This document shows positions 1 to 12,243 of a stretch of 64,000 bases of DNA, piece by piece. Each line of letters opens with the position of its first letter. Position 1 is the stretch's first letter. The stretch is from positions 186,001 to 250,000 of the forward strand of contig VTPC01000791.1 of assembly GCA_011009095.1 (NCBI GenBank), in the 5' to 3' direction. Made by a program: the position numbers and the translations under genes. Source of the stretch: Ignelater luminosus (Eukaryota; Arthropoda; Insecta; Coleoptera; Elateridae). Under the pieces are notes generated by a model. That model made no database searches, was not told where the DNA came from, and worked only from the letters and a program-made list of their open reading frames with translations.

Positions 1-1860
1 CATAATTATCATTTTGTTAGTTGTCTGTTGGTAGTGGAAAGATGTCAAAGCGAGTTAAATCGGTAGATAGTAGAAAAAGGGACAATAGAGAGGAAGAAAA
101 TATTGAAATTGAACAGATGGAAGAAGAAAGTACAAGTATGGAGGAGACCATGGGAGATGTTGAAAAGGGAGATAAAGAGCAAAAAGAAATAAGATAACAA
201 CAACCAGATTTACTTAAAATATTAATAGAAATGAAACAAGACCAAGATAAAAGATTTGAAGACCAAACTAAAAGATTTGAAGACCAAACTAAAAGAATAG
301 AAGACCAAACTAAAAGATTAGAAGAGATTAAACAAGATAATACTAAAAGATTTAAAGAAATCAATCATAATCAAGAGAAAAGATTTGAAGAAATTAAAAG
401 AAAATTTGAAGATCATGAGAATAGATGGGATAATATTGTTAAAAACATGAGAGGTGAAATACGAGAAGAGGTGAATAATAAGATAGATGAATGTCAGAAT
501 GAAATGCGTAGGAAAATAGAAAGACGCCAAGAAGAAATTATCAACATGTTACAAATAAGGGATGCAGATATAAATGAGAAAATTAAGGAGCAAGAAAAAG
601 CACAAGAAAACTACCAGCAGAATGTGAAAATAGAATTAGAAAAAATAAACAAAAATTATCAAAATAACAATAATAATAAAGAAAAATTGAAATGTACTAT
701 TAATTGGCAGAATAAACTAAGAAGAGCAAGAAAAACGGAAAGAAGAAACAAAATGAAGATGACAATGGAAAATAAGAGGTTGGAAGGGATCAAAGTCAAA
801 AAAAAATCTAAAAATAAGACTAGAAAGAAAAATAAGGAATCGAGGTATAAAATATTTAAGAACGATAGTAAATCCAAAATAAGGATTGAAAAATATAAAA
901 TGATAGTGAAAGAACATTTAAAGAATTTACTATCAGGAGTCAGAGAGGAACAAAGAAATTACAAACACAGAAAAAGAAAGAAAATCAAAGAACTAGAATA
1001 AATGCTACAAGAGAATGTTAAAGTAAAAATTAGAAGCCAATGTTGACAAAAATAACCAAAGAAGAATAGGGAACATTGCGTACTAGGTTTGACAAGAAGG
1101 TATGAATGATGCTTGAATGAATGTGTTAAAGATAATCATAATGAGTTAAATAGTTATTAATGAAGTATTATTAAAATGATGATAATTATGAAGATTTGAA
1201 TATGAAGTTAGTAGAATAATAATGATAATAATAATAAATAATTAATGATATGATTGATAATATTAAAAGAAAAGGTCAAAATATGATTCTTAATATGAAT
1301 AAGTAAATATAAAATATGATATTGAAGTAGATAAATGAGGCAGGGAGTTAAGTTATATGAAGAAAGCGTTACTATTAGAGAAACTATTTTTTTGCAGTTT
1401 CTTAAGAAGTTGTGGAAGATGATTTGTATAAATGTAGTATGAATGAAAGCTAGTTGGAAAAATAAGGCAGAAATAGGAAGGAAATGTGAAATAAAATGAA
1501 AATGTCGAATGTTAAAAAAAACAAAGTGACAATTAACAAATGTCAAAAATGACAATTAACTAATGTCAGAAAAAAAATGACAGTTGCCTAATGTCAAAAT
1601 GACGTTCGACAAATGTCAAAGTGCAAGACCGTCAATTCACATAATTGAGGTTAGAATAAAAACATAAAATAAAAACACCATAAAAAAATATATTATGTAT
1701 ACCATGAAACAAAACAATATCTATTATATTACATAAGACAAATAAAAGAAACAAAGATCAAATTGTAATGGAATTCACAATTGAGTATATTTTAGTTAAT
1801 ATTAATCAAAATTTAAGCTATAGTATAAAACGCTTAAAATTTATATTAATATGGAGGGGA
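1..1860 (+). mobile_element. LTR retrotransposon fossil, gag-bearing inner part
   Basis: Purine-rich plus-strand DNA with a charged, coiled-coil gag-like coding stretch at about 44-1001. Its clearest feature is a run of 7-residue repeats of the type KRFEDQT near 240-330, followed by a long Glu/Lys/Arg/Asn-rich helix. This resembles the coiled-coil gag proteins of insect Ty3/Gypsy-like elements. A purine-rich tract ending in ggaggggaaa lies just before 1862, where a 3' LTR plausibly begins. No protease, reverse transcriptase or integrase is recognisable. The element is broken and looks old. The left end lies outside the window. Assignment to an LTR element rests on the coil and the polypurine tract together and is moderate. 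Confidence 0.5.
1520..1625 (+). repeat. Short tandem repeat of aatgtcaaaatgacaatt type
   Basis: Four imperfect copies of a roughly 25-bp unit built around 'aatgtcaaaaatgacaatta' run head to tail. The unit is itself partly palindromic (tgtca/tgaca). It lies within the LTR element remnant. No function is visible. Confidence 0.6.
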
Positions 1861-1861
1861 A

Positions 1862-2090
1862 ATGTGATGATATTAAAAATGTAAATGTGATGATATTAAA
1901 AATGTAGTGATATTTGAAAATGATAAAAAAAAGAGAGTATAAAAAAAATTTGTTTTTTTTTTGATAAATGTAATGACAGTAAAAAAATAAATTAATTAAT
2001 ATTGTCAAGAAAATAGCGTTTTAATAAAAAAATTAAGAACCAAACGAAGAAAAATAAGGACCCTGAGAAAAAGAGCTCTCCATATCACAA
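1862..2090 (+). repeat. Candidate 3' LTR with internal 21-bp duplication
   Basis: The stretch starts with TG directly after a purine tract and contains the motif tgtgatgatattaaaaatg twice in a row (from about 1865 and 1886), then AT-rich sequence. The right border near 2090 is a guess, because no matching 5' LTR is inside the window to compare with. Confidence 0.3.
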
Positions 2091-4740
2091 TATGTGTTAA
2101 ATACTGATTTAAAAAAAAATGTACTTTTTTCCTGATCTGAACGATGGTACAGTTTCCAGCTGGTTATCAATCAAAATCAGATTTTATTAAACTTTGATTT
2201 AAAATAATAATTTTTTCACCAATTCTTTCGTGTAATGTTATTTAAATTACTTGATCTATCTATCTATCTAATAGGAGTTTTTAATCATTTAATTTTTGTG
2301 CAACTTCTCTATTAGCTAAACTATGTTTAAATTGATTTGCAATAGAAACTTACAAGAAGCAATGATACGGGTTTTTAAGAAAATGACATTAAAATCTTTA
2401 GAAAAGGTTGACAGCTTCTGGTTCGTCACTGTTTCATAATATCATTTTCGTTTTCTCCGTAGTTTTCTTTTTATTATTAAAATTTGACAATTTAATTTTT
2501 ATTCTCCTTTAATTAAATCGAGAAAAAGAGTTTGATAAAAGTCTAATTTCGTTAAAAACAAAACAAAAGCATTACACATAATAAGAATAACATATAATTA
2601 AAATAGCTTTGTACTAAAAAAGAACGTTCCTTTCGTTTTGATCATGTTACATTCTGGAACTACCGCATTTCTAAAGGACAATTATTAAAACTTGTTCAAA
2701 TCAAAGCTTCTTTAAAAAGTTTAATTGTTGCGTAACAATTTAGTGGCGGACAATGCAGTCTGACCACCCTGACGTAACTACAAAGACGTGTATGTGCTGG
2801 TGATATTTTAACTTGCACTCAATCTCGTAAAAATTTAGACACTACAGGTCTTACTTGTTCACAACGAAATTAAATGCGGCTTACTGTTAGTGTTGTTTTC
2901 AACTATTCCCGACATTTAGTTGTTAATGGCATTATGTAGTATAATTAATTTCACATCGACAGCTATATCTATTTATTAGTATGCTGGATGGAACAATTAA
3001 AGGGATCCTGCAGAACAATCATGAAAAAAATCAAAAATTATTAAATCTTATTGATATATCACTTACATAGTTTTATGGGATTTTTTAGGAAAGGTTTTCT
3101 AAAAATTATTTCGATGCACAATGCATTTTAAAATCAATCAGCCTTTATCAGTTTTTTGTTGTGAATAGGGTAGAAAATCAAATTTTGGATGTTTTAAAAC
3201 TGAACTAGCACATTACTGTACAATTTTGTTTTCCTAGACGTGCTGTTTTTGAATATTGATAAATACGGATCTCATGAAAGAAGAAATTTTTTCATTAGGC
3301 CTTTGTTAGTATCTTTTGGGTATGGTGTTTTCTGAATTACCCATCTGATATCCCTGAGCTTACGCTACAATGCTTTCTCCAATAGTTGCCCTATTGCTGT
3401 TATAAAATATGAAATGTCAAGACCAATTTAGGCTCTGAGATCGGCATATAGAAAATAAAGGCATAAATGAATTAGCTCCTTACTTTGTTGACGTAATGAA
3501 TGGAGTAGAAACCGGCCCATTCAGTCGGTTTCTGCTCTCATCATTAAACTTAAATATTTTCTAATTACCATGGCAAACAATTTTCTCCTTTTTCTTCTTG
3601 TTAACATCGGATAAAGCTATACTTGTTTAAACTTTTAAAGAAGCTTTATTAGTTAGTAAAAAGGGAGTAGAAACTAAGCCAAAAGTTTTTTCAGAATGGG
3701 ATAAGGATTATGATACAAAAAAAGTGGTTATGAAATGTGATAGTTTTGTAAAAGTGTAGTTTTTTGCAGGTTCTCATTTAGACAATTTTGTTTGCTAAAA
3801 AGAACACGCGTAAATAATCCCTAACATCTTCTGTTCCTTAGGTTAAGTTAGGTTAGCTGAAAGAAGTCTCTGGGCTTCTAAATTGTCTTAGCTCCAAACG
3901 AGTTAACGAAACACGAAGATTCATCTTCTTTTTCAGCAACGGAAGAGAACGTGTTTTACTTTTCAGCCCTGATCTTCACATATGTTTATATGGACAACAA
4001 TCTGCAATCCAATCTCTGTAAATTTTTATAGCTTTGTATGTTACATTAAATTTATGTACAATAGCTGGTTGTCTTAAACGAAAAAAGAGAATTCCGTCTT
4101 AGCGACATCCACAATTTTCCTTTTTTGTAAAAAAAGAAACCAAACTCAAAAGTGTGTTTTTTAAACCTGTATCATCATCTGTGCCAAATTGTATCATATC
4201 CTCCATATTTCCACGAAACAAAAACGCTATAAACCACCTTTGTAAAAGACTAACAAATGCAAACATTGACATTCTTTACAATCAAAACATAATAAATCCG
4301 TTGGGGCCACGACATCCGCTCTCGGATATTATATTATCAATTTAAGAGCAGAAATTAGACAAAGTAGACCATACAGATCCATGATAGTTTCTATCTTTGA
4401 CTGTCCTCAATGTTATTGACAAAGTATTTTTAAAAATTTAGTTTTGATATATTCAAGAAATTTCTTGAAAACTGCACTAGTTTGATTCTTACCGTAATAG
4501 ATCTCAAGCAGTGGTTCTCGGCTACTTTCTGAATATTGACCTTCGACAAAGTTTGTTACAAAGAAATTCTCCAACAGCTTGGGGTCATAAATCTCTTTCT
4601 GTCTTTAGGCTAATATCTCCTGCAAGTATATCAGGTTCTATTCACAGTCATTTCCTAGAGGTCGTATTGACCCTTTTCATATCTTCTTGCCTCAGCATCC
4701 CATCCCGTTAACCTAGCAATTCGTTTAGTTACCGATGATG
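2091..4740. other. AT-rich stretch with no supported gene
   Basis: Only short chance ORFs (up to 66 codons) of biased composition are present. I see a small (tcta)n run near 2262-2280, and a dispersed repeat at 3536-3650 that recurs at 26331-26456. There is also a lone 12-bp match to a hAT-type terminus, cagtggttctcg, at 4509-4520. Otherwise nothing can be assigned. Confidence 0.6.
3536..3650 (+). repeat. Dispersed repeat, copy 1 (mate at 26331-26456)
   Basis: About 115 bp are shared in the same orientation with 26331-26456. Shared landmarks are taattaccatggcaa, then gataaagctata, then cttgtttaaa.ttttaaag and aagctt.att. Several small indels separate the copies, so the duplication is not recent. 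There is no coding content. It is probably part of an unclassified transposon. Confidence 0.6.
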
Positions 4741-5800
4741 GAAATTTATTCTGTCAACAGAACTGTTTTCCAGAAACTAGGCTTCAAATGTGGAAAATAA
4801 GATAAAATCCCCGATGAAATCCAACTGGTGCCATTCCGTCAGTTTGTCTTTTCCAAATTACCAACAACAGAACTTTAGTCTGTCAACTGAACTGTGTCGC
4901 CCAAAAACCAGGCTCCAAAAGTAGAATATAAAATAAATCCCCAGATAGAACTATTTCATAACATTAATAATGCGACACTGAAAAGTCTAACACTAAAAAC
5001 ATCTATCTGGAACTTTTGAATTCACGCTTTGAGCTTTGTACCTCAAGCTCAAAAGATATCATCACGTGTTCTACCCATAGCCATCGTTCGTAGAAGTGTA
5101 TCAACTTTCCATTCGCATTTATATATTTCTGGTTTGACATTTCTCGCATTTTGAACCGATCGTTCGTCTTTTCCATCAGTCAAAGCTTAATTTAATTCGC
5201 CGAAAACATAATAATAATTTCCCGTTCTTCAAGTCAGCATCGTGTACTCTATGAACAGCCGGCGTTCTCAGATATGTATCAGCCCTCTGTTTCTTTTTAT
5301 ACTTTTCTAGTTTGGCATTTCTTGGCCCTCGAACCTAGGAGAAAGCCTTATCTTGCCAGCTGAATTGTGTCGCTTTAGACGTAGAAAATAAAACCAAATT
5401 CGAAATACCTAATAGTACTCTTCAATTACATTGATAAAACTAGATTGAGAAGTTCGTTCCTAGGAACGTGTGCTTGAACCTTTTTGGCTCGTACTTCAAC
5501 CTACTAACAGTCAAAGTCGGTAGTCCTAATTTCGTTCATTTGAATCATAAATAGTTTTCCGTTTCTATCGCCAGCATCGTATTCACAGTTGCCGTTCTGC
5601 AGGGGTCTACCAACTCTTCGTTTCTTTTCATATTTCTCAGGTTTGACATTTCTCGCCCTTCAAATCTAGTAGCTCGTCTTTTTCAATTTATCAAAAACAA
5701 AGCCTCTTTATGTCAAGTAGATGATCGTGTCGATTAGTGACCAAACTTCGGAGAAGGGAAATAAACTCAAATCCGTCCCAAATTTATCACTGTAATAATA
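4740..5800. repeat. Degenerate, irregular tandem repeat
   Basis: Several diverged phrases recur in the same orientation. 'ctgtcaactgaactgtgtcg' and variants occur near 4753, 4881, 5355 and 5711. 'tttgacatttctcgc' and variants occur near 5130, 5310 and 5637. 'cgccagcatcgtattc' and variants occur near 5235 and 5568. Spacing is uneven (about 130 to 470 bp), which suggests an old array of units of roughly 300 bp that has been scrambled by indels. No ORF is conserved through the units. Confidence 0.5.
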
Positions 5801-6372
5801 GGTACAAGATTGAAGCCATCGGACCCTAGATACGTCAGCCTAAAACTTTAAAACTCATTTTGTTTTACTCACCTATATCGGTGTCATTTTCATTCCATTA
5901 TTGAGATGGAAAGAGATAAACTGAAGCAATGTCTACATTTGAACACAGGTGTTTGCTGTCTAAATTTAGTATTCTTTGCCTATCAGTAGTCAATTACAAA
6001 TAGAATTAGCAGAAAATATAATTTACGATTTGGTTGTAGAGAACGAAGAAGATTCTCTATCTTGGTCTGCCATACAATGATAAACATGTCTCTCTAATCC
6101 TCAGGTTCAATGTTCGACTGTGATGTTTGGACCGTCATGGGATCGCGTAAAGAGTGTATTGTGTTTAGAAACGATTTCTAATAACTCTAACGCGGAAAAG
6201 CTTCAGAATTGAAAGCAGTGCCATCTCAACCATTTGAGCGTCTCATGGCCTGTTATACGTATATAAATGCCTCCCAAGTATACGTATTTGTACAGTTTGT
6301 CCTATTAAACCCTAAAATTAACGTCCGTGAGCTCCTCCAACAACCGGTACTGAAAGCTCGAGCCTCGAGGGT
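5801..6372. other. No recognisable feature
   Basis: AT-rich DNA without a coding frame, repeat or terminus that I can identify. It ends at the target site of the small hAT MITE. Confidence 0.5.
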
Positions 6373-6541
6373 CTTGCCGACAGTGGCGGCTGGTGACCTA
6401 ACTTCAGGTGGTGCCAAAACCACGTGATCGTCGCTTGATTGGTTAAAATTGTCAGACTATACAGAAACAAAGCAATCAAGCGACGAATACGTGGTTTTGG
6501 CACCACCTGAAATTAGGTCACCAGCCGCCACTGCTTGCCGA
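6373..6541. mobile_element. Palindromic hAT MITE (153 bp) with perfect 8-bp target duplication
   Basis: The body at 6381-6533 begins cagtggcggctggtga and ends with its reverse complement. The inverted repeats run about 60 bp each side almost to the centre, so the whole element folds into one hairpin. It is flanked on both sides by the identical 8-bp sequence cttgccga (6373-6380 and 6534-6541). An 8-bp duplication together with CAGTG-type ends is the signature of the hAT superfamily. It encodes nothing and would depend on a transposase elsewhere. The intact target duplication suggests an insertion younger than most of its surroundings. Confidence 0.85.
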
Positions 6542-6959
6542 GAAGGTAACCCTGATTTAAAAATTCTTTCTAGAGGTTCTGAGTATTTAAAAGAGAAATT
6601 TAGCTTCAGTGGGAACCGGAATTCTTATTTAATATTTGTTAATAAGTAAACATTAAGAAATAAAATTGCTAACGAGGCTTCTACTAAATACGGATTGGAA
6701 TTTTCTAGAATTCAAATTATTTGCACTATGAAGATAAAAACAAAAGACAAAACTTTACGAAAACCTGTCATAGAATGTACAAATTTAATTAAAAGATATG
6801 CCCGGATATTTTCCATAGAACAAGGAAAGTTTGCAAATTCATTAAATAGTAAATTGTAGTCTTTGTGAAGACTAGATCTGTTAGATGTGTTGCCTATTTT
6901 CATTAAAAATCTATCTATTCGTAGCGCTTTTTACATATACAAAAAATTATACCTTTTTA

Positions 6960-7155
6960 GCTCAGTGTAGCACGAATTAATGATTCTTTAGAAGATTTGA
7001 AGCTCATTGCCTCGAAAATAGCCTTTTCGGAGAAACTATGTCCAATTACATCTGTAGATGTTGAAAGAAGTTTTGCAATGTTTAAACAGATAATAGTTCG
7101 GAGGTGACAATGGAAAAGAACGCAATGGATCATTTCATTTAGCACATCCACATCT
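6960..7155 (+). pseudogene. hAT transposase C-terminal fragment
   Basis: Read on the plus strand, the segment encodes a peptide containing PITSVDVERSFAMFK preceded by LKLIASKIAFSEKL. This matches the conserved C-terminal dimerisation region of hAT transposases, usually (P)(I/L)TS.DVERSFS..K. The frame starts just after 6960 and is lost near 7105. The N-terminal and catalytic parts are not recognisable. AT-rich sequence from 6550 to 6950 may be the decayed middle of the same element, but I cannot show it. This is a dead fragment of a DNA transposon, not a host gene. Confidence 0.65.
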
Positions 7156-8265
7156 AGTATGTCCTCAACTCTCTTAGAAAAAGGTATTTTATTACACTAT
7201 TTTTGTTTTACAAAATGATTAGGCAACAATTAAAAGGAACTTTATGGACACATTAGAACAAGTAAGAAAAAAACGATAATCATCATCAATTTTAAAGCAA
7301 ACAGAGAGATATTCGAATATTAGATCAAATACTTTTCACTGAACCTAGTTTGAAATATAAAGATTGTATTATTTTGTCTTTTGATAAGTTTTACTCTGTA
7401 TGTTCTCTTCTTATTATAATATGTGCTATATGTAAATGAAAGTAGGAATATAAATTTGGTTTTTTTAAATTAAGGCTAATCTGCGTTAAAATTCTTAAAA
7501 TCTCCTCGATAAAACAAAATGCATCGATAAAAAGAATCACCGCTCTCGATGCACTTATATTCTGGGAGTATACATAAAGAGCTTTCCCACAGTATTTGGG
7601 ACGGGCCACCCCGATTTCCTTACTTTACATCATTCAGCGCGTGCATTTAGTAAATTATAGCCCCGCGGCTCGTAATCTTATTGTATAACAGTATCAAGAG
7701 TATATTGAACCACTTCCAATTTAAAAGTGTTGTAGCGGGCAGGGTACAACCAACTTTACGAATCGTACGAGGTGAATGTAAAAGTATATTTAGTAGTGTG
7801 TTTAAATTATTTATTTAAAAAAGAATAATCAAAGGATTTTACACAATTATCACAGATTTCATAAATTTTAGATAATAAATGATTAAGAAGAAAAGTAAAC
7901 TGTTAATGCACCAAAGGTCTGTCCAACCAAGGCCCTCCTATTTTAGGGGTTAGTTTTAAAAAGATTATCACAAATGGCATATCAACAGAAACAGAATTTA
8001 AAGCAGAATCGGATCACTAATAGTTATTTACGTAATAAGTCAGGAAAGTAATACTTAATCAATGACAAGCCGATAGGTAAGTCTTGAAAGTTTGCGAATC
8101 CAGTAAAGCCAAAGTTAAAGTACATGAAATATTGTCAAGTAGGTACTGGTACTTGTATGAATAAGAAGTGTAGTATGTTTAGAAAGACAATAGCTCGAGT
8201 AGGCCACGATATTAATTATTAATAATGTACGGCTTAAAGCACATATTTGCATTGAAATATACAGG
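7156..8265. other. No recognisable feature
   Basis: AT-rich DNA. The only ORF (minus strand 7391-7609, 72 codons) shows no domain and no neighbours to support it. A repeat family with terminus acagggtgt begins directly afterwards. Confidence 0.5.
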
Positions 8266-8267
8266 GT

Positions 8268-9110
8268 GTCAAAGAAACAGTGTCTAAAGCTCTAAGGGCG
8301 TGTAGTACTCATGCAAATAAGTAAAAAAAAGTCTAGATGAACATACGTATGTTCGGAAATGCACCGTTTCCGAGAGATAGGGTATCAAAGTCTTATTTAA
8401 AATTTCTTGTTTTTTATATTTCAAGAACAAACGGGCGGTCTTAGAACTACATGTACGTCATGAACGAAAATGCGCCAAGTCATTAAAATCACAGTGGCGT
8501 AACATGGCAGTTCTACAAAGTTAGTTAGTTATAAGTTGTTCGATATCGATCATTACTCCCCTGTATAAGTGAACTTGGACTAGTCCGACCTATTTTCGTA
8601 AACTACGCATGGCTTTGCTTATGACGTTCAAAATACCGAAAAAAGGGATTTTTCCACCCCTCCTCCTGAAGCGACAGAGTTAGGAGCGGGGACTTTTAGT
8701 ATGTTTGCCTCCTAACTATCGCCAACACATTCCTCAAGAAAAAAATATTTCTACAACCCCCTTTCAGGCATCCATTGACTTTTCTTGAGAAATCACGAAA
8801 TTTACCCGGAAACTTCAAATTGCTGTAACTTCTGACCTGTCGAAGGTAAATTAGTAAACGCTAAGACTGCACGAAGTTTACATGCTTGTTACTTTTTGAT
8901 TTTTCAAAATCTCTCAAATTCAAAGGCCTATAGTAAGGTCAGGTACTGTCTCAAAAACAGGATGTAATTATTCGCATTGCATTTCTTGACAGAAAGCAAC
9001 CCTACTTTATTCTACAGTTTTTTCCCTAAAGTGCGTCGTTTTCGAGATACAGGGTATCAAGGTTTAGTTAAAAACAAGAAACTACATAAATAAATAACAA
9101 CCGGTGTTTT
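8268..9110 (+). repeat. Partial copy of the large foldback repeat, with acagggtgt terminus
   Basis: It starts with acagggtgtc, a terminus seen at several other places in the window (for example near 11991 and 18232). The block at 8680-8900 matches the right arm of the inverted repeat at 10948-11130, through aggcaaacatac reversed, 'caacacattcctcaagaaaa' and 'tttcttgagaaatcacgaaa'. The phrases 'gcaccgtttccgag' (about 8363) and 'gcgtcgttttcgagatacag' (about 9034) recur inside it. It is non-coding. Confidence 0.6.
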
Positions 9111-9916
9111 TTTCTAAACGGAAGTTCTTTAAGAAGCAGATTTGAAAATAACCAATTCGGGGGTTTACTTATAGGCGACAGCACGAGCCGAAATTTCCAG
9201 GTCCGGCCCGACTAGGGAAAAACTTGACGCGGTCTGAAAAGGAGCACGTAACTTCTTGATTGTGTTTTTGAGTAAAACCCAAACCTTATCCTGATTTCCA
9301 ACTTTACACCCGAAACTTGATAGGGGAGGGAAGGTTATATTTCTTTTTTGAGGCTTGAAAGTCAGTTCACGTAACAAAATTCGTCAGGACTTTTCACACA
9401 GTTGAACGAAGCTTGTGTAGTTTACAAAATTGGTTAGTCAAAGTGTAATACGGGTAATAATAGAGTATAGATATGCACTTCACAAACGAAGGAAATGAAC
9501 ACTTTAAGACATAACGCGTCATTCCTAAATACGCGTAAAATTCCGAAACCCCAAGTCGTCCAGTTAACTTCCAAAATTAGATTTATCGACACCGATTCGT
9601 TATAGGGTGAATAAAAATGTATGATTAAAGAAGTATTGCGGTTTAAGGCGGCTTTGAAAACTAGAAATTCAAAGAAAGAAATAAATATAAGGGGCAGGAT
9701 ATACTAATTTGAGGTAAAAACTAACAATTACAAATAGAATGGTGGGTGATAGACAAATTCTGATGTCATATTCGGATTCAGCAGGCAAAATTACATAAGA
9801 ATCAGCCAAAATGTTCATGTAACAAATTCTTTGTCTATTTGTGACCCCTATTATAAATTAATTGGAGGTTGAGTATTGAGATTAGGCAACAATACATACA
9901 TTGAAATTGTACTAGT

Positions 9917-10547
9917 AGTCCAGTCAACGAAAGGGTTGTAGAGGACATGGAAAGGGGGAGAATTTTTCTCTTGAGGAATGTGTTGGAGGTAGTTAGGAGG
10001 CAAACATACTAAAAGTCCCCGCCCCTAGCCCTGCCGCTTCAGGGGGAGAGGGGGGTTGGAAGGGTCCCTTTTTTCGGTTCTTCGCTTATAACTCGGAAAC
10101 GGTGCATCGTACGGTAAAAAGTATTCTTTACAAGATAAAAGATACTTAAATTTCCTACAAAAATGTTTATATTCATTTTTTTCCTATGTGTTACAGTTTC
10201 CGAGATATTTGCCAGCAAGAATCGATAATATTAGAAAAACTTTTTTTGCCTCACATTTTTCGTCAAACTTGTCCTTCTAACTCCTCAGCCTTATGTTTTA
10301 CAGAAAAGTTGTCAAACAGGAAGTTGTAGACTATTGAGGTTTCTTCAAGAATATGTAACGTTTACTAATTTATCTTCGACATGTCAGAAGTTACAGCAAT
10401 TTGAAGTTTCCGGATAAATTTCGCGATTTCTCAAGAAAAGTCAATGAATGCCCGAAAGGGGGTTGTGGAGATATCTTTCTCTTGAGAAATGTGTTGACGG
10501 TAGTTAGGAGGCAAACATACTAAAAGTCCCCGCCCCTAGCCCTGTCG
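9917..10547. repeat. Left arm of large inverted repeat
   Basis: About 630 bp form the reverse complement of 10948-11562, with frequent single differences (my eye estimate is about 5 percent). The arm contains an internal duplication: the phrase 'gtagttaggaggcaaacata' occurs near 9992 and again near 10500, so a unit of about 505 bp is repeated within the arm. It also carries 'cggaaacggtgcatcgtacg', part of a common insect-type repeat. There is no coding content. Confidence 0.8.
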
Positions 10548-10947
10548 NNNNNNNNNNNNNNNNNNNNNNNNNNNNNNNNNNNNNNNNNNNNNNNNNNNNN
10601 NNNNNNNNNNNNNNNNNNNNNNNNNNNNNNNNNNNNNNNNNNNNNNNNNNNNNNNNNNNNNNNNNNNNNNNNNNNNNNNNNNNNNNNNNNNNNNNNNNNN
10701 NNNNNNNNNNNNNNNNNNNNNNNNNNNNNNNNNNNNNNNNNNNNNNNNNNNNNNNNNNNNNNNNNNNNNNNNNNNNNNNNNNNNNNNNNNNNNNNNNNNN
10801 NNNNNNNNNNNNNNNNNNNNNNNNNNNNNNNNNNNNNNNNNNNNNNNNNNNNNNNNNNNNNNNNNNNNNNNNNNNNNNNNNNNNNNNNNNNNNNNNNNNN
10901 NNNNNNNNNNNNNNNNNNNNNNNNNNNNNNNNNNNNNNNNNNNNNNN
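10548..10947. other. Assembly gap of exactly 400 N at the palindrome centre
   Basis: Undetermined bases. The sequence reads cctgtcg immediately before the gap and cgacagg immediately after, so the gap is centred on the symmetry axis. A round length of 400 suggests a placeholder rather than a measured size. Confidence 0.95.
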
Positions 10948-11562
10948 CGACAGGGCTAGGGGCGGGGACTTTTAGTATGTTTGCCTCCTAACTATCGCCA
11001 ACACATTCCTCAAGAAAAAAATATTTCTACAACCCCCTTTCGGGCATTCATTGACTTTTCTTGAGAAATCACGAAATTTATCCGGAAACTTCAAATTGCT
11101 GTAACTTCTGACCTGTCGAAGATAAATTAGTAAACGTTACATATTCTTGAAGAAACTTCAATGCTCTACAACTTTCTGTCTGACGATTTTTCTGTAAAAC
11201 ATAAGGCTGAGGAGTTAAAAAGACAAGTTTGACGAAAAATTGTGAGGCAAAAAAAGTTTTTCTAAAATTATCGATTTTTGCTGGCGAATATCTCGGAAAC
11301 TGTAACACATAGGAAAAGAATGAATATAAACATTTTTGTAGAAAATTTAAGTATCTTTTATTTTGTAAAGAATACTTTTTACCGTACGATGCGCCGTTTC
11401 CGAGTTATAAGCCTTCTCCCCCTGAAGCGGCAGGGCTAGGGGCGGGGACTTTTAGTATGTTTGCTTCCTAACTACCCCCAACACATTCCTCAAGAAAAAA
11501 AATTCTCCCCCCTTCCATGTCCTCTACAACCCCTTTTTAGGTATCCATTGACTGGACTATAG
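10948..11562. repeat. Right arm of large inverted repeat
   Basis: Mirror of 9917-10547. Its end (tagtccagtca read on the minus strand at about 11562) matches the outer end of the left arm. Small ORFs inside it (for example minus strand 11078-11308) are by-products of the repeat, since the equivalent frames in the other copies are not conserved. Confidence 0.8.
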
Positions 11563-12240
11563 TTGCATAATGATTTTTTAAATAAAGATTTTACAACAAA
11601 AAATAAACGAATGTGATGTTTTTCTGTAACAAAGTTGTATTTAAATGAGTTGAAATAAATAATTAAGAAAGTTTGGTGTTGCATCAGTCATAAAGTGTGA
11701 TAATAAAATACATTAATAGTAACCATGAGCAATCTTTTTAAGCTAAAAAATTGCATAAGATTATCATATCATTCTTATTTTCTATTAGTCATCTATTAAA
11801 AACATCTTTTAAATTTAATAGATCGTTTATAATACTATTAATAAAATAATATTATTAGTACAATAAGTAAGTGGACTTTATTCGTCCTTCCTCTTTCTAT
11901 AATACATAATGCAGATCTAATGCTTACATATTAAATATGCAATTTCTAGTAATAAATAAACAGGACAAAAGTAAGATTTTATAAATCTATACAGGGTGTA
12001 ACCAATCGATAGTTAAATCTTTGCGGTGAATGATTCTACTATCACTACTAAGGACGAAGACAATACTAAAAATTTCCTACTACTTATACTTTTTTACAAG
12101 CTATTAAAGTTCTCCTGAACATGCTCCTATAATACAATAGTGTTTATTTCTAACATCAAATAATTGAATTAAATTTAAAACGTAGCAGATGTACTATAAG
12201 CAATTTTGTTAGTTTCAAAACAATCCTAATTTCATAAGTA
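11563..12240. other. AT-rich stretch with a solo tacagggtgt end
   Basis: No gene is visible. At about 11990 the sequence tacagggtgtaaccaatcga looks like one terminus of the acagggtgt repeat family. A matching opposite end was not found. Confidence 0.5.
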
Positions 12241-12243
12241 ATA

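Noticed and set aside
4509-4520. cagtggttctcg, identical in pattern to the hAT ends at 14753 and 24098
   Set aside because: A single 12-bp match with no partner end and no transposase-like sequence after it. Not enough to call an element.
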